The notes: a model not told the origin generated them from the letters alone. 64,000 nt of DNA from Glyphotaelius pellucidus (GCA_936435175.1 OW386558.1:8839337-8903336); one strand, 5' to 3'; counted from the first letter of the stretch, positions 43,323 through 55,014 are shown. A program made the numbers and translations.

Positions 43323-43800
43323 CTAGCTGGTACCCAGCATGCGTTGCAACGCCATTCAAAGAAATACATTGTTTTTTTTCCCTGCATGTCCATTCCCATT
43401 CGTCCCCGTTTCCCTCCATGTTCCCTTTCCCTCTTGCGTTCCCCTTCCATATTCCCCGCTTTTCCCATCCCTCGTCACCCTTCCCCCTCCCTCGTCACCC
43501 TTCCCGCGAACCCCACCTCCTTCGTTACCCTCCCCCCTGCATTCTCTCCCTGTAAATTAAATATATGAAATACACACATTTCCATACCACTCGCGCACCA
43601 TCTGTAGTAAACTTTGTATTCAAATCATTTTTCAATATCAGCTCCCCACTTGAGGCCTTGAGGTTCATAAGATTTCAATGCCCCCAATTAATTAAAAAAA
43701 TCTTGTTAGTGTTTGTTCCAAAAAATTACTACGAGGAAAAAATTCCCTGTGTTCTCAGTAATATAAATTTTCTCCTATTTTATGAGTCGTTGCATCTCTA
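43323..43800 (-). mobile_element. Helitron-like element, second tandem copy
   Basis: The minus 3' end is GGCGTTGCAACGCATGCTGG, GTACCAGCTAG with CTAG at 43323-43326, followed by T. GCGTTGCAACGC is a perfect 12-bp palindrome. The polypurine body and a CTCGCGCACCATCTGTAGTA block (rightward) are shared with the 35.86 kb element. Non-coding: the long plus frames across the pyrimidine tract are low-complexity Pro/Ser/Leu. Confidence 0.65.
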
Positions 43801-44284
43801 AGAAACACAGCCTGCCCGCGTCGTTTGATTTTCGCTGTATAATGAACTTTCAGATCGTAAAGCACCAAAGGCTATAATATAAAACACGAGCCTTCTCCGT
43901 TGGTAAACAACGCGAAAAACTTTATAAATTATGCTGAATTTTTTCAGGATCAGGTGTCGGGGGGCATTACTGCGGTGATTACTGGGAGAAGATCCCGTTA
44001 AAGTTTGCCTGTAAAACCCCCCTGCGCGTGAACAAGATGTTACTAGGAATAGACACTCGTACGTCACAGCGTATGTAATGAGTTTCGAGTTGGATGTTTG
44101 TAATGCCAAAGCTTATAAAAAAATTCAATTTCTCAGAAAACTATGTACGTTTTCACAAAGAGAATATTCTTGTACTTCTATACTGCACCATAAAAAATCT
44201 ATTTACACAGACAATTTGATGTTTTTACGGTTCTTCCTCATTGCGTAACGAAATTCGTATTTTTGTAATTATTTACGGTATTTT

Positions 44285-44400
44285 TGACGTGATGACGATT
44301 ATAAATCGATGAACGCCGGCTGCACTCACGAAAAAGCATGACTCATTGTCACGTTCCGCCTGAGCCGAGCGTGGAAGCGAGAGCGCGGAACAAGCGTTCA
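44285..44400. promoter_or_regulatory. Candidate enhancer or promoter patch
   Basis: TGACGTGATGACG (44285-44297) and the AP-1 palindrome ATGACTCAT around 44338-44346 lie beside a CpG-richer block containing GTTCCGC/GCGGAAC in inverted order (about 44352-44391). Only the motifs are seen. Confidence 0.25.
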
Positions 44401-44624
44401 GCCTAAGGGTTCGGCTTGTGAGACATCTATTTCTCTTACACTCCATCGTTATTAAATGACGTTATCACGTAAAATTTTCATCCGCAAACCAACAACCAAT
44501 TATTTCTAAGTAAGTGTGTACAGTTTCATGAATTTTTTTGTTCATTTAAAAAGAAACAAATTGAATTCATGTTCAACTTGATTATTTTTCAAACTAGTTT
44601 TATGTTAGGTATGATTTTAGGTTT

Positions 44625-44792
44625 TCACGGCCAAAAATATTTTTGTTATTTATTTTTGGGGTTTTATGCCGTGTTGCCAGATGAGCTCATTTGCCCTGAT
44701 GATGGACACTGTAACGCTGTCCGAAACGTTGGCTATAGAAGGAGGAAGCGCAACAAGGCATATAACCCCAAAAATAAATAACAAAAATAGTT
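44625..44792. mobile_element. Foldback element F, copy 3
   Basis: TTTCACGGCCAAAAATATTT, TTATTTTTGGGGTTTTATGC on the left. On the right are GTAACGCTGTCCGAAACGTT, GGAGGAAGCGCAAC and CCCCAAAAATAAATAAC. Most of the left arm is deleted, so the foldback is asymmetric. Confidence 0.75.
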
Positions 44793-44799
44793 TGATGTT

Positions 44800-45575
44800 A
44801 AATAACTATAACGGTTTTAAACTTTTTCTACTTATTTTATTTTGGACCGTTGGTGGTTTCAGCTTATAAATTAAAACCATCTCTAGACTGGCCATTACCG
44901 CGAATTCTACCACGAATATAAAATTAGAAATATTATTACATAATTTTAAAACTATGCCCTAAAATTAGAAAAAAAGTTTATCTTGTGTTTACATAATATT
45001 TTATTAATTTTATTTAAGGAATTAGTACATCAATGTTCAAAAATTAAATTCAATTATACAACATAAACTATATTTTCCCTCGCTTGAAACAGCTCCTTCA
45101 ATACACCTCGAATCAACCAATTGGTGCAGAGATTAAAGTTTCCGGAAGCGCTTTATAAGACTTCATCCCTTAGCAGAGTAAACTATTATTTTGCACAGCG
45201 CTTTGTCTTTTTGGTAGCCTGATTTCATTGCACGTCCTCGTATTATGTTCATAAATATCCGTCTACGATATTATTTGAAGATAATTTTAATTAATTACTT
45301 CACACTTAAATACAGCCACATTAAAAAAGAATAAGATTTTAAATTTTATTTAATTTAGATTCATATCGATGAGAATTAAACAGCTTTAAAGCATTTTTTT
45401 TAATTTCTGTTACTCTTTTATATTAATAACCCGATTAATAAACCGAACAAGTATTCACGAAAAAAAATGTATTTCGGTTATTTTTGGAAAACAGACAGTT
45501 AACTCCCGACCAGAAGTCAAATGTGTTAATCAAAACATTACAAATGCAGTTTATCATTCACTGACAAATTGTGCA
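44800..45575. other. Spacer, nothing recognised
   Basis: No feature supported. Confidence 0.4.
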
Positions 45576-45579
45576 GGTA

Positions 45580-45659
45580 CCAGTCAGTGGCTGAGTTGAC
45601 ATCGCGTCTGGTGTCGGCCCAGGCATCGCCAGTTTAATTCCTTGGCTGGCTAACTCCTC
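45580..45659 (+). other. tRNA-like segment, probable SINE head
   Basis: Acceptor CCAGTCA pairs fully with TGGCTGG (one G-T). It holds an A-box-like TGGCTGAGTTGAC and a weak B box AGTTTAATTCC. The anticodon arm is poor and there is no T-run terminator directly after, so a functional tRNA is unlikely. A solitary copy with no matching body found elsewhere. Confidence 0.4.
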
Positions 45660-46555
45660 CGCGATACAAGTAACATTTCGCCGTTACTTTGATGGTAGTT
45701 AGAATATTTTTAAACATTGATGGGGTACTCGTAACTCGAGAATGTTTGTCATTCTTCTTAACCTATGATACTAAATAGTTCGGTTTTGCGAATAATCAGT
45801 TATTACCCCTATAATTCATTTGTTCGCTTTTGGAAGCAGCCCATATGAAAGCGGTGTGACTCTCTTACTTTCATGGTGAAAAATGTGATCAAAAAAAAAA
45901 AAAAGAGCTGACACCAGATTTTATATTAAAATCTAAAAATTTAAAAAAAAAACTGAAAACAATGGTTCACTTCTATGAAAAAAATGGGTCTGACCGCAAT
46001 ACGAGAAAACAATATTAACCTTACTGCTTCTTGAAGTGAGGCGAACATAGTGTTTATAATTCATTTGTTCCATAAAATTTGTATTTTTTTCATTATCTGT
46101 AATTTTATATTCAGCGTTTAGACGAGGTAGGCAATTTATTTGCATTAAAAATTTTAACATTTAAAAAATATTTGTTTATTTCTGTTAAGTAATAAAATTT
46201 GAAAGCGTAATTCATCTACTTTCAAAAACAGTTTTTAATTTTGGGATACGTTCAGACATATTCCATTTAATTGGATTTTATTGCAAAACGGAAATAAACA
46301 CAAATACTCCGACCTTCTGAAAGCATTAAGAAATATTACCGTTAATATGCCAGAAGCCCGAGGGTTTAAAAAAGTTGTTATCTGAACTGTCACTGCAGGT
46401 AAATATAAACAAATGCAAAACCTAACGTAGAAAACTTTATTCTGTAATTTAAACCAACAATAATAACGCAATCGCACTATCATGAAAACATTGTTTGATG
46501 AAAACCATAAACACTCCATAGTTCTAAGTAGTTCCCGCTCAGGTACCCAATACGA
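45660..46555. other. Spacer, nothing recognised
   Basis: Minus frames at 45933-46160 and 46235-46585 have no motif known to me. Confidence 0.35.
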
Positions 46556-46562
46556 CCACCCA

Positions 46563-46711
46563 CTATATAAAGTCCTGTCGGCCATCGCGCTTCCGCTAAC
46601 GTACCGCGGTAGAGGTTTTTGGGTTTACGTTGGAAGTTGAAAGCTCGAGTGCTCGGTTCGGCGAGGCATTACTTCAGGATGCGCTTCTGAAAGTCCTGAA
46701 GCCCGGGTAAT
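46563..46711 (+). promoter_or_regulatory. Candidate TATA promoter and 5' exon
   Basis: TATATAAAG at 46563-46571 is followed by an unusually G+C/CpG-rich stretch for this window, with a CTTCAGGA/TCCTGAAG hairpin near 46673-46702 and a GGGTAATG splice-donor-like word at about 46705. No reading frame begins here. It could be a non-coding first exon or another transposon end. Confidence 0.25.
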
Positions 46712-47697
46712 GAGGTTGTTTGTCTTTGTTTAGATCGCGCCATTACTTTTATGGTCGATGTCCGGTGTTTTCAGAATAGAACCTCTAAAATGATGAATTT
46801 ATTTAAATACGGTGTAAGCTCGAACCCCAAATGTTACGCGATTTGGAAAATGGATTTGAGATGAACAAATTTGGTTACAATAATATTTTTGTACCTACAC
46901 ATTTGTATATTATTCTAATAAATTAACCCTGGCTTTTTCTGTTAGTGATTGAACACAAGTAAATTAAACATATTTAAGGTTATGTTGCATTTGCCAAATG
47001 TTGTAAATTTTAAATGTATAAATGTTGATCAAATTATTAGCACAAATAACAAAGTGAGCTTAGCTTAAAATACGTAAATTTAATAAAATAAATCAATATT
47101 GCGGATATTTCCACTTTCAAACTTATTTTGTGGCACCATTTTAATTCCAAATTAATAATAAACTTAGTTTTTACCACTATTTAGGTAATCTATACAAAGC
47201 ATTTAAAGTTGGTTTTTATTGTATCGATCTTGAATAGACTATCGAATATAATATGATCACTAACATTTTTTATTATTTTTATTGTAAAACATTATGGTCA
47301 CCTCACTTTTCATCGTTTCATATAAAAGTAATTAATAAAAGTATCAAGAAGTGTTTTTCTCCAATTGCGATCAGAACCTTCGGTTTCGTAGAGGTGTACA
47401 CTTAAAATCTTCTGTGGTTAACTTACTAATGCGAATATAAAGCGTTGTGTTTTCTTTTTCTAACACCGCACCGTTTACGTCGTACTTCTCACCATGCTAG
47501 TGAGAGAAACAAATTTTTAGAGTTCATAAAATAAATAAAAACCCAAAAAATGCACTGTGGGCATGTTTTGTGATCCACATATTTGCCTAAATGAGGCTTA
47601 AATTTCTAATATAAACCTGTGTTCACAAAATTCTAATGGGATGGAGATCAATTAGGCGAGTGTAGGTAAGACAGAGAGCCGGAATATTGGGCTCTGA
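46712..47697. other. Spacer, nothing recognised
   Basis: A weak tRNA-like or SINE-C-like scrap may lie at 47350-47420 (GCGATCAGAACCTTCGG). Confidence 0.35.
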
Positions 47698-48042
47698 TAG
47701 CCTCTGTGGTCGAGGGTTAAGGCTCTCGACCAGCAATCGAAGATAGTGCGCTTAAAACCCGGCGTGTGCAAGTAAATTTATTTGATAATTTGTGATATTT
47801 CACAATTAATTAATTAAAAAAATAAATAGTATATTTGCGGCACTTTCCAGAGTGGAAGATACCACCATTCAGAATTGAAACGTTGCTTGAAATGGCTTTA
47901 GCCGTGTTTGGTGACCAGATGTAAAGATCTCCCCCTCTCCACTACCTTCAGCCTCACAAAATACCAGAATTGGGGATAATATAGTCTCCCTGACTCCAGA
48001 TAGCAGCAGTTGGGACTCTTGCACGGTATTCACATAAAAAAA
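47698..48042 (+). mobile_element. SINE-A with internal deletion
   Basis: The head has GTGGTCGAGGGTTAAGGCTC and a degraded B box. The body lacks the ATACTCTCAGTATCGCCCTG segment and some of the pyrimidine tract. The tail CTTGCACGGTATTCAC is followed by ATAAAAAAAAAC. Confidence 0.8.
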
Positions 48043-48850
48043 AACACAAAGCACCACCAAATTTTCAGATTTTTATAAAATTTTATTTTTACCTCTAAAT
48101 AGTAAAGTGATTTATGTTAAGTGATATCTATGCCCAACAAAAACCCTATTTAATAGATCTTAGTGATACGTCGCTAGTATATATTTTCGACGGGATCGCT
48201 TGTTTCATCATTTGTTTTCGCTCTCCTGTAAAATCAACCCTTTTGACTTACGACCCTTTTCTACGGGATGTGCGATATTACATTTTACTTTTGACTAATG
48301 TATTACCAATAATTACTCTCAATACTTCAAAAACAATTTTAACTTTGCATTTGTATTAATAATTCCAGCTTTTGTGTTGAAGCGTTTTGTTCCCAACTGT
48401 GGGGAAAATAATTGGCAGGAAATTTCCACTCCTGCTGCTAATATTTCAATTCGTGATTAGCCTCGACGTTAAAAGCGATTAAAATGTAATATTATGGTCA
48501 GCCAATTCAACCCAGTGAAGTCGTTATATTAAATGTGCATTATTTGAAAATGGTCTTTCACTGGGTTTAATATTCGAGTTTATCAATAATTGGTTAAAAA
48601 AGTGGAATATGTAAGTTCCTACGGGAATGTCATTTATCCAGTTCCTACTTCTTTCTAACCATCACTTTGCTGGAAAAGTTAAATTTTGGTACAATGGCAA
48701 GAAAAATAGTTTAAATTCAAGTGCTTTTAAAACAGAAGAAGATTTGGGACTACCTTGGAAACTGTTGGTGATTTTAATGTACACAATCTCGTTTTCAAGT
48801 AAAAATAAGAAATTCGACCATCTTGGGAGCACATAATATCTCTAAATGGA
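48043..48850. other. Spacer, nothing recognised
   Basis: No feature supported. Confidence 0.4.
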
Positions 48851-48918
48851 TCGAGGTATCGCGGTATCGAGGTATCGCGGTATCGAGGTATCGCGGTATA
48901 CCTCGAGGTATCGCGGTG
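48851..48918. repeat. 16-bp CpG-containing tandem repeat
   Basis: TCGAGGTATCGCGGTA occurs three times in perfect tandem (48851-48898), then TACC, then a fourth unit (48903-48918). The CpG density is exceptional in this A+T-rich window. Confidence 0.95.
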
Positions 48919-49229
48919 GAACTAAGTATCTATATTATCGTTGTGTCGTGTGCTCATCTGCAAAGATACAGTTTTAAGTGATTGGTCTTTCCTTTTTCCT
49001 TGCATACCTTGTTTTTTTCCAGTTCCAGGAAATAACATTTTGTCTCGTTTCGTTTTTAGTCAATTACAAGTGCGTCTGAAGCTGATAAAGGGCGTTTGAA
49101 AATATTAATTAGAAAAAAGCACATAATTTTAAATACACTCCTGCTATAATTTTATTCATTTTTTTTTGTAAGCAAGCTCGTAGAATGAAACAAAAAAAAA
49201 ACAAAAAAAAACATTAAAATAACCACAAA

Positions 49230-49380
49230 AATTTGAAACAGTTAAATCAGAATTTAAATCAGGTCATATCTAGATGTTCCTAGATGCGACCGTATTTTTT
49301 TCTGTTTCAAATTTTTGATTGGGAGTCGCTAATATTGTCTTCAGTGATCAATATTGCAATTTGAGGTTTTGCTGATTTAA
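49230..49380 (+). mobile_element. SINE-C tail fragment
   Basis: TAGATGCGACCGTATTTTTT, CTGTTTCAAATTTTTGATTG, ATTGTCTTCAGTGATCAATA and TTGCAATTTGAGGTTTTGC match the SINE-C tail and the copy near 1.4-1.5 kb. Confidence 0.55.
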
Positions 49381-49620
49381 TTAAAATAAAAAAATAAAAA
49401 CTTAAAAATCACATTGTGGAACTGAATCGCGAGTGTAAATTGAACCGAATGGACGCACCCAGTATCTTTGGGAAATATAAGGAACTGTGAATGGGTGTTC
49501 CGAACTAGGTCGAAAACTTCATCGAAACGCTTGATACTATGAGTGTTAACAAATACATACAATCGTGCGCTCTTTAAAATGATTTATCTGCACATAACAG
49601 TTAAAAGCTTTCAAAGTTGT

Positions 49621-49845
49621 GCTCTAATAAAGTATGCTCTTACGAAGCGTGCTCATATAAAGCATGCCCTAATAAAATTCGCTCTAATAAAGAATGATCT
49701 GATAAAGTATGCTCTAATAAAGTATGCTCTGATAAAGTATGCTCTAATAAAGTATGCTCCAATAAAGTACGTTCTGATAAAGTAGGCTCTAATGAAGTGT
49801 GTTCTAAGAAAGTATACTCTAATAAATTATGCTCGTATAAAGTAT
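49621..49845. repeat. 15-bp minisatellite, 15 units
   Basis: Consensus GCTCTAATAAAGTAT, fifteen units in exact 15-bp register with point changes only. Because 15 is a multiple of three, a plus frame (49543-49785) stays open and translates as repeating ALIKY. The changes are not biased to third positions as far as I can see, so I regard it as non-coding. Confidence 0.95.
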
Positions 49846-50289
49846 GGTGTAAAGCCCAAATCCATTCGATAATAATTCGATTCTCTCTTTTAGAAATAGA
49901 AATTTAATCTACAACATCTTGTGTAAATAATAATTCAATGATTTTAGAGCCCCGTTTTTCTGAGAAATTACCTCAAGGGCGCTGTACAATTTATTAAAAT
50001 ACTTAGATTTTATATAATTTTATCATTTACGAATAGATATCGAAAATTTACTTACCTGGCAGGTCAGTTCCAGTTTAATTAGAATATTTGCTATTTAAAA
50101 TGTATGCTTGGAGAAGATATGAATTTGCACGCGGAGGACATTATATTTAAAACACTGGGCATTGCATAACTTAAATTTGCTACACCCATCAAATTATCCA
50201 ATAAGAAGATTAGTGCAAAAAGTTTAGTTAATATTTATTTTGAAAGAATGGAGAATTTATGTTACAATGTTGTGAAGTTGAAGGTAAAG
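49846..50289. other. Spacer, nothing recognised
   Basis: No feature supported. Confidence 0.4.
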
Positions 50290-50520
50290 GTTTTTGGTTT
50301 TATATATACGATTGTCTAAAAAGGTAAGTTTTAAGTTGCGTTCTAAATTCCGCCGAGTCTGTGATCATTCTTAAATCGAGTGGCAGTCCATTCTAGGCTT
50401 TAGGTCACATTCCGAAAGCACGCTCACCGAACTTCGTATCTGGTGTGCGTTTTGGTTCCTTCAATCTTCCGATAGCTTATGAAGCTGCTGACCTAAGGGT
50501 TGACTGTCAAGAATTAGAAT
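50290..50520 (-). pseudogene. LINE RT C-terminal fragment
   Basis: The minus strand reads GRLKEPKRTPDTKFGERAFG, two stops around PKA, then NGLPLDLRMITDSAEFRTQL and KTYLFRQSYI. This is the common LINE C terminus with FGxRAFGxxGPKAWNxLPLDLR and FKxxLKTYLF. Two in-frame stops mark it as dead. Confidence 0.75.
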
Positions 50521-51699
50521 TTTCTTGAATACACATTAATTTCCGATAAAAAAGCTGGAGCCATTTCGTTAAGGAACTTAAATACCATCCAGCGTAGCTT
50601 GATCTAAATTGTAAACTAAAAATTTCAATGCATTGAATATTCACAAGGGTTATTCTTTAAATATTGGAAAACCTTGGATAAACATAAACAAAATAAATTT
50701 TGTATTTTAATTCTTTATTCAGGCGGAAAATTTCGAAGGTTTAATCGGATGGAATAAAATCATCGACTATTCAGAAATTTAATCGCCACGGTCTCCGAAA
50801 CCCTTAAATTTTACACAATATCTGCATTATAACTTTCTGTTATTATTCTTTCTATTGTTATTTAAATCCCTTAAATAATTCATGCAAAAATACAAAACCG
50901 AATACCGCAGTCGAAAATAGAGTCGGGAATAATAAATCAACCTGATACTACCTTCAGTGAATACGTTTTCTAGGGAATATCGATTGCGGGCACAAAAGCC
51001 AAAATATTACAAAGCTTAATGTCAAAGCCACTCTTAATAAGAGCATATTTAACTTTTCGCAGGCCAAAAAGCTTCCGTGGGGATTAAATTTTGATTCAGT
51101 GGTAGGCAACCCATTTTAGTTTGGGAACAGGCTTAAGAATAATTAATACCTTTTCTTTTATTATTACCTTATTCTATGCTTTGCCTTCAATGTTTGGTAG
51201 AATGCCGGTGTTGACGCAAACATGTATACATATACCTTTCTTCATCCTACCTACCATCAAATATAACCCTGTCTGACAATATTACCTGTGACAATATTAT
51301 CTGTATCAATATTACCTACCTATGAAACGATCAGTCTATTATGTACTGTGCAATGGTCCACAGTGATCTCTTGGTGCATTCAACATCGACTGTTAAAGAA
51401 GTCTGTTAGGAACCAGTGCAATGAACAACTCTCAACGGAGACGTGTGCATGTGCTCGGCCAAGTGATAATCGGTGATATAATAACAATAACTAGGTGGCT
51501 AATCCAGGTGAGACAGATTACCTTTCAACATCCAATGTTCACCATCCCCATAGTTGTATCACTGAAAAGCCACACATTTTTGATTTGCATGCTATATTGG
51601 CTACTACACCTGGCGTGCGTAAATATATAATTGTTTTTGTTATTTTACATGGTAACGTTTGTATATTATAAATAATATTATATGAAGTATATTTTTGGG
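50521..51699. other. Spacer; small shared repeat near 51505-51570
   Basis: CAGATTACCTTTCAACATCC and CCCCATAGTTGTATCACTG resemble 62863-62925. Otherwise no feature. Confidence 0.35.
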
Positions 51700-51845
51700 G
51701 CTAATTCTAAATACTCTCAGTATGTCAAAGTCGCTCTGGTGAAGGACCATAATTCAGAATCCAAACGTTGGCTGCAAGGATTCAGTCGTGTTTGATGACC
51801 AGATCTGATTAGCCAGGTAGGTACTTCCCACCTTTTTTCTTCCTC
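51700..51845 (+). mobile_element. SINE-A middle fragment
   Basis: AATACTCTCAGTATGTC, TTCAGAATCCAAACGTTGG, GTGTTTGATGACCAGATCTG and AGCCAGGTAGGTACTTCCC. Both ends are missing. Confidence 0.65.
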
Positions 51846-52086
51846 ATATCACCACCCTAATTAGTAAATTATGTAATTTAGATTTTTAATTTAGCTTTTC
51901 GTAGAAGGTAATTTGTATTTTTGAGGAGGCATTTAAATCACATTTTGTGAAAAAAATTAACAAAAATAAATGATTATTTAATTTTATTGAAAGACAAATA
52001 AATTTATACACATCACTTTTTTTATATACACTCACATGTTTCATGCACAATGTTCACATCGTCAGGAGTTAAAGTATACTGAGGTT

Positions 52087-52527
52087 TCAAATTATATATA
52101 GATCATAGATTAAATAAAGATGGAGTTGCCTCGCCCAGCTGTGTCTGGGGCGGCCCACTGGACATCTACCCTCTGGAATCGCACACAGTATCTTCCTCGG
52201 AATTCGGTCATCAGGCATTCTTAGTAAATGCCCAAGCCACCTCAGTTGCGATTTTTCTACGAAGAGTAGCAGTGGTTCAATGTTTAGATCGTCTCGGATC
52301 GCCGAGTTTCTTATATGATCCCATTTTGTAACCCCTGCCACTCCTCTCAAGTACCTCATTTCTGCAGCTTGGACTCTAGAATGCGTTCGTTCGCTTAGCA
52401 TCCATATCTGGTGGCCGCAGGTGAGCGTCGGGCGATATACCGTTTTGAACACTGCCATCTTTGTGTTGATACTGAGCTCGGCTTTTCTTATCGCTGAGCT
52501 GTAGAGAGGACGCAAATCTGTATTCAC
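52087..52527 (-). pseudogene. RTE-like LINE ORF2 C-terminal fragment
   Basis: A 146-residue open frame. SINTKMAVFKTVYRPTLTCG, HQIWMLSERTHSRVQAAEMR, YLRGVAGVTKWDHIRNS, LRWLGHLLRMPDDRIPRKI and EGRCPVGRPRHSWARQL are strongly conserved C-terminal blocks of RTE-type reverse transcriptases. The upstream endonuclease and palm are missing and the first Met is not a true start. Lack of stops suggests a fairly young truncated copy. The lead-in (52500-52527) is probably flank. Confidence 0.8.
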
Positions 52528-52529
52528 AA

Positions 52530-53424
52530 TTTAAAAAAGTTAATTAATCATTTTTTTATAAATATGTTTGACGACGTTGAAGTCAATGTCAAATAAATAC
52601 AGTTTTCTAATCATTTTTAACAATTTTCATCGTTCTTTGAGGAATATATAATTTTTCAGTCACTCAGAAAACAATTATAGAGAAAGCGACTGAGCTCAAA
52701 AGACTGGCAATTAATGAAAATACTACCCCTTCAATCAGTTCTCAATTCTGAAAATGACTTATTTTCAACTTTATAAACTGCATTTTTAAACACAATTTAC
52801 CAATACAAAATGTTAATTGCTACCAGCTATTTCTACAGCGCCTTGAAGATGTATAATTAATTGAAAAGCTCGGAGCTTTGGCTAATATTGTCGGACCTTC
52901 TAGAACTGCGAGTTGGTATTTGCGATCGCTGCATTGAAACACGGGGTTTTGCAACTTAAAGTTGGCGCCGCCCCCACTCCAAAAGATTAATAATAATGAT
53001 TCCGTATTGGTCGACCAACTTCCTCATAAGTCTAAGAGCTTTGTCAATAACAGGGTTTAGTTATCACGGTGATTGATGCGGTCAGGAGACGGCACAGGGG
53101 GGACTGGTGGACGCGTGCAAAGAGTGCTGGAGTTATGGACCCCACATCTTCCTGATGCCTTTCTGTACCTTCTACGTAATCTTAACTATTCCAACATAAC
53201 TTAAATTATCACAACCAAATTTCGACTAACCTTGTAACGAGTTGAAATATCGTGCCCGGATTCATGTTACTATTAATCGATCCCACTGAGCAGATCGATG
53301 CTTACAGGACCATCACTAAGTCATGCGTCAGTTTGATAGCTGCACACCAAGCTATGATTTAGGAAGCAGCTGAGCTAGAGTTTAGAGATCGGTTGGGACT
53401 TGCGGTGTACTAGAAATCAAATAG
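52530..53424. other. Spacer, nothing recognised
   Basis: No feature supported. Confidence 0.4.
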
Positions 53425-53870
53425 GACAATGGATAATAGGCTTGAAACTGGGTGGTTGAATTTCAGAACTCGGCTTCGAGTGCGTGTCTGACGCCACACC
53501 ATATGCGCCGCGCCACAATTAACATCTATGTAAGTGGAATTTAAAGCAAAGCTACCGTTGTAATTCGGTTTCGAATTCAAGAATTCGTTACAAGATGTCG
53601 CCACTTTCGTCAGCAGGTCGGATGGGGACGTGTCCCCGCTAGGTATAACTGCTAAGCATTTGCGAATATGGAAATGGAAATATTGACGAAAATCTATAGT
53701 TGTATCGAGCGGTTATATATTACGTATGACGTCATTGTCTCGGTTATTTTGTCCCGGCGACTAGCGACACCGGATGACAGTGGATCGGAGCAACTATTTT
53801 AGGGCTATTTTTGGAACCAGTTCCTATTGGATTTATAAAATGGTCACCAACACTAACTGGGCGAAGCCGA
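53425..53870 (-). repeat. Repeat G, copy 1
   Basis: A block of about 440 bp present in inverted orientation at 62236-62680. Shared words include CCAGTTCCTATTGGATTTAT, AAAATGGTCACCAACAC and TTTTGTCCCGGCGACTAGC. In both copies one frame reads EVATSCxEFLNSKPNYNxSF (here after a Lys change at the start). Not a family I recognise; no terminal repeats found. Confidence 0.65.
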
Positions 53871-55010
53871 ACCGAAAGCCGCCCACAGTGCCTAGCAGCA
53901 CAAACCTGCGGAGCGGAATTTTAGTATGGACGATTTCAAGTATGGAGAGTATTAACATCTCAATTTATTTTAATATATTTTGTTTTTAAGTACGTTTAAA
54001 TTTAGTATTTACTTAAAATAATTTATTATCAATAAAATCTACGATCATGGTGAAATTTTATATAAATTACCTGATCCAAATATTCTTCGAGGGCGGTACA
54101 CAGACTGGGCCATGTTTAATTAAGAGTCTGTAATATAATCCCACATTTAGAGTAAACTAACTTTTGCAAATGTTAGATTCATATTTGCTTGATAAATTTT
54201 ATATCCTTAAACCTGTATTATTTTATTTTATTTGATGTGATTCTATCAGCCTACTTTTCAAATACATTGGTTCACATTTTAATATAAAGTAAAATTATTC
54301 CAAATTTACTGAACGTACGAACTTAACAATTCTAGAATAGAATTATTTTCTGACGATCGAGTGTTTTGACTGATTGCTTTCTTTCAGTTTTTGAAGAATA
54401 GCTATTCTGATCTGTTCAAAGACTTGCTACCTTAGTATGTATTTCTGCATTAAGTGCCAACACAATTTTAAATATTAAAATAAGCATTTTGTTGCCTATG
54501 CAGCTAAAAACAATTTAAATATTTTTATATGGTTATTCTCGATTAAAACATTTCAGTCGCAGCTCACTAGTTAATTTATTTACCCGAATAGTTGATGCTT
54601 ATTTTTTAAAAAACACTTCCATTATGTTTAGTAAGTCGGTATCTTAACATTCAGTGCTTTTATCATCAAATTACTAAAATAAATTTATTATTTTTAATCA
54701 AGCTTCAACTTGGGGTTATCCGTTAAAATTCAATGAAACCATTGCTTTATTTATTATATTTTTTAAATATTAATACCAACTGGTTTCTGAGCCGTTTTTT
54801 TCTGCTTCAAAGAATATATACACTAACGTTATGTTACGAATTGTGGGTGAATAATATCGAAAAAACACAAGGTGTTAAAGTAAAGATGGAGGCAAGACTT
54901 GGGATGAGTAAAGAGTGGGGGAATGGGAACGTACATTTATGTAAGATGTGTCTGTAAGATAGAATGTTTTTTTGCTAATAATAGATAAATTTAGGCCTTT
55001 TTGGGAGACA
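53871..55010. other. A+T-rich spacer
   Basis: The frame at 54733-54957 is open but featureless. No repeat seen. Confidence 0.35.
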
Positions 55011-55014
55011 TGGA

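Noticed and set aside
43055..43568. Pro/Ser/Leu-rich plus frames
   Set aside because: Low-complexity translations of polypyrimidine tracts inside Helitron-like repeats.
49543..49785. Repetitive ALIKY protein
   Set aside because: It is a translation of a 15-bp minisatellite with no upstream gene context.
49621..49845. CRISPR array
   Set aside because: Units are contiguous without spacers and the genome is eukaryotic.
54733..54957. 74-residue plus frame as a host gene
   Set aside because: No domain, no splice or promoter context, and composition like the surrounding DNA.
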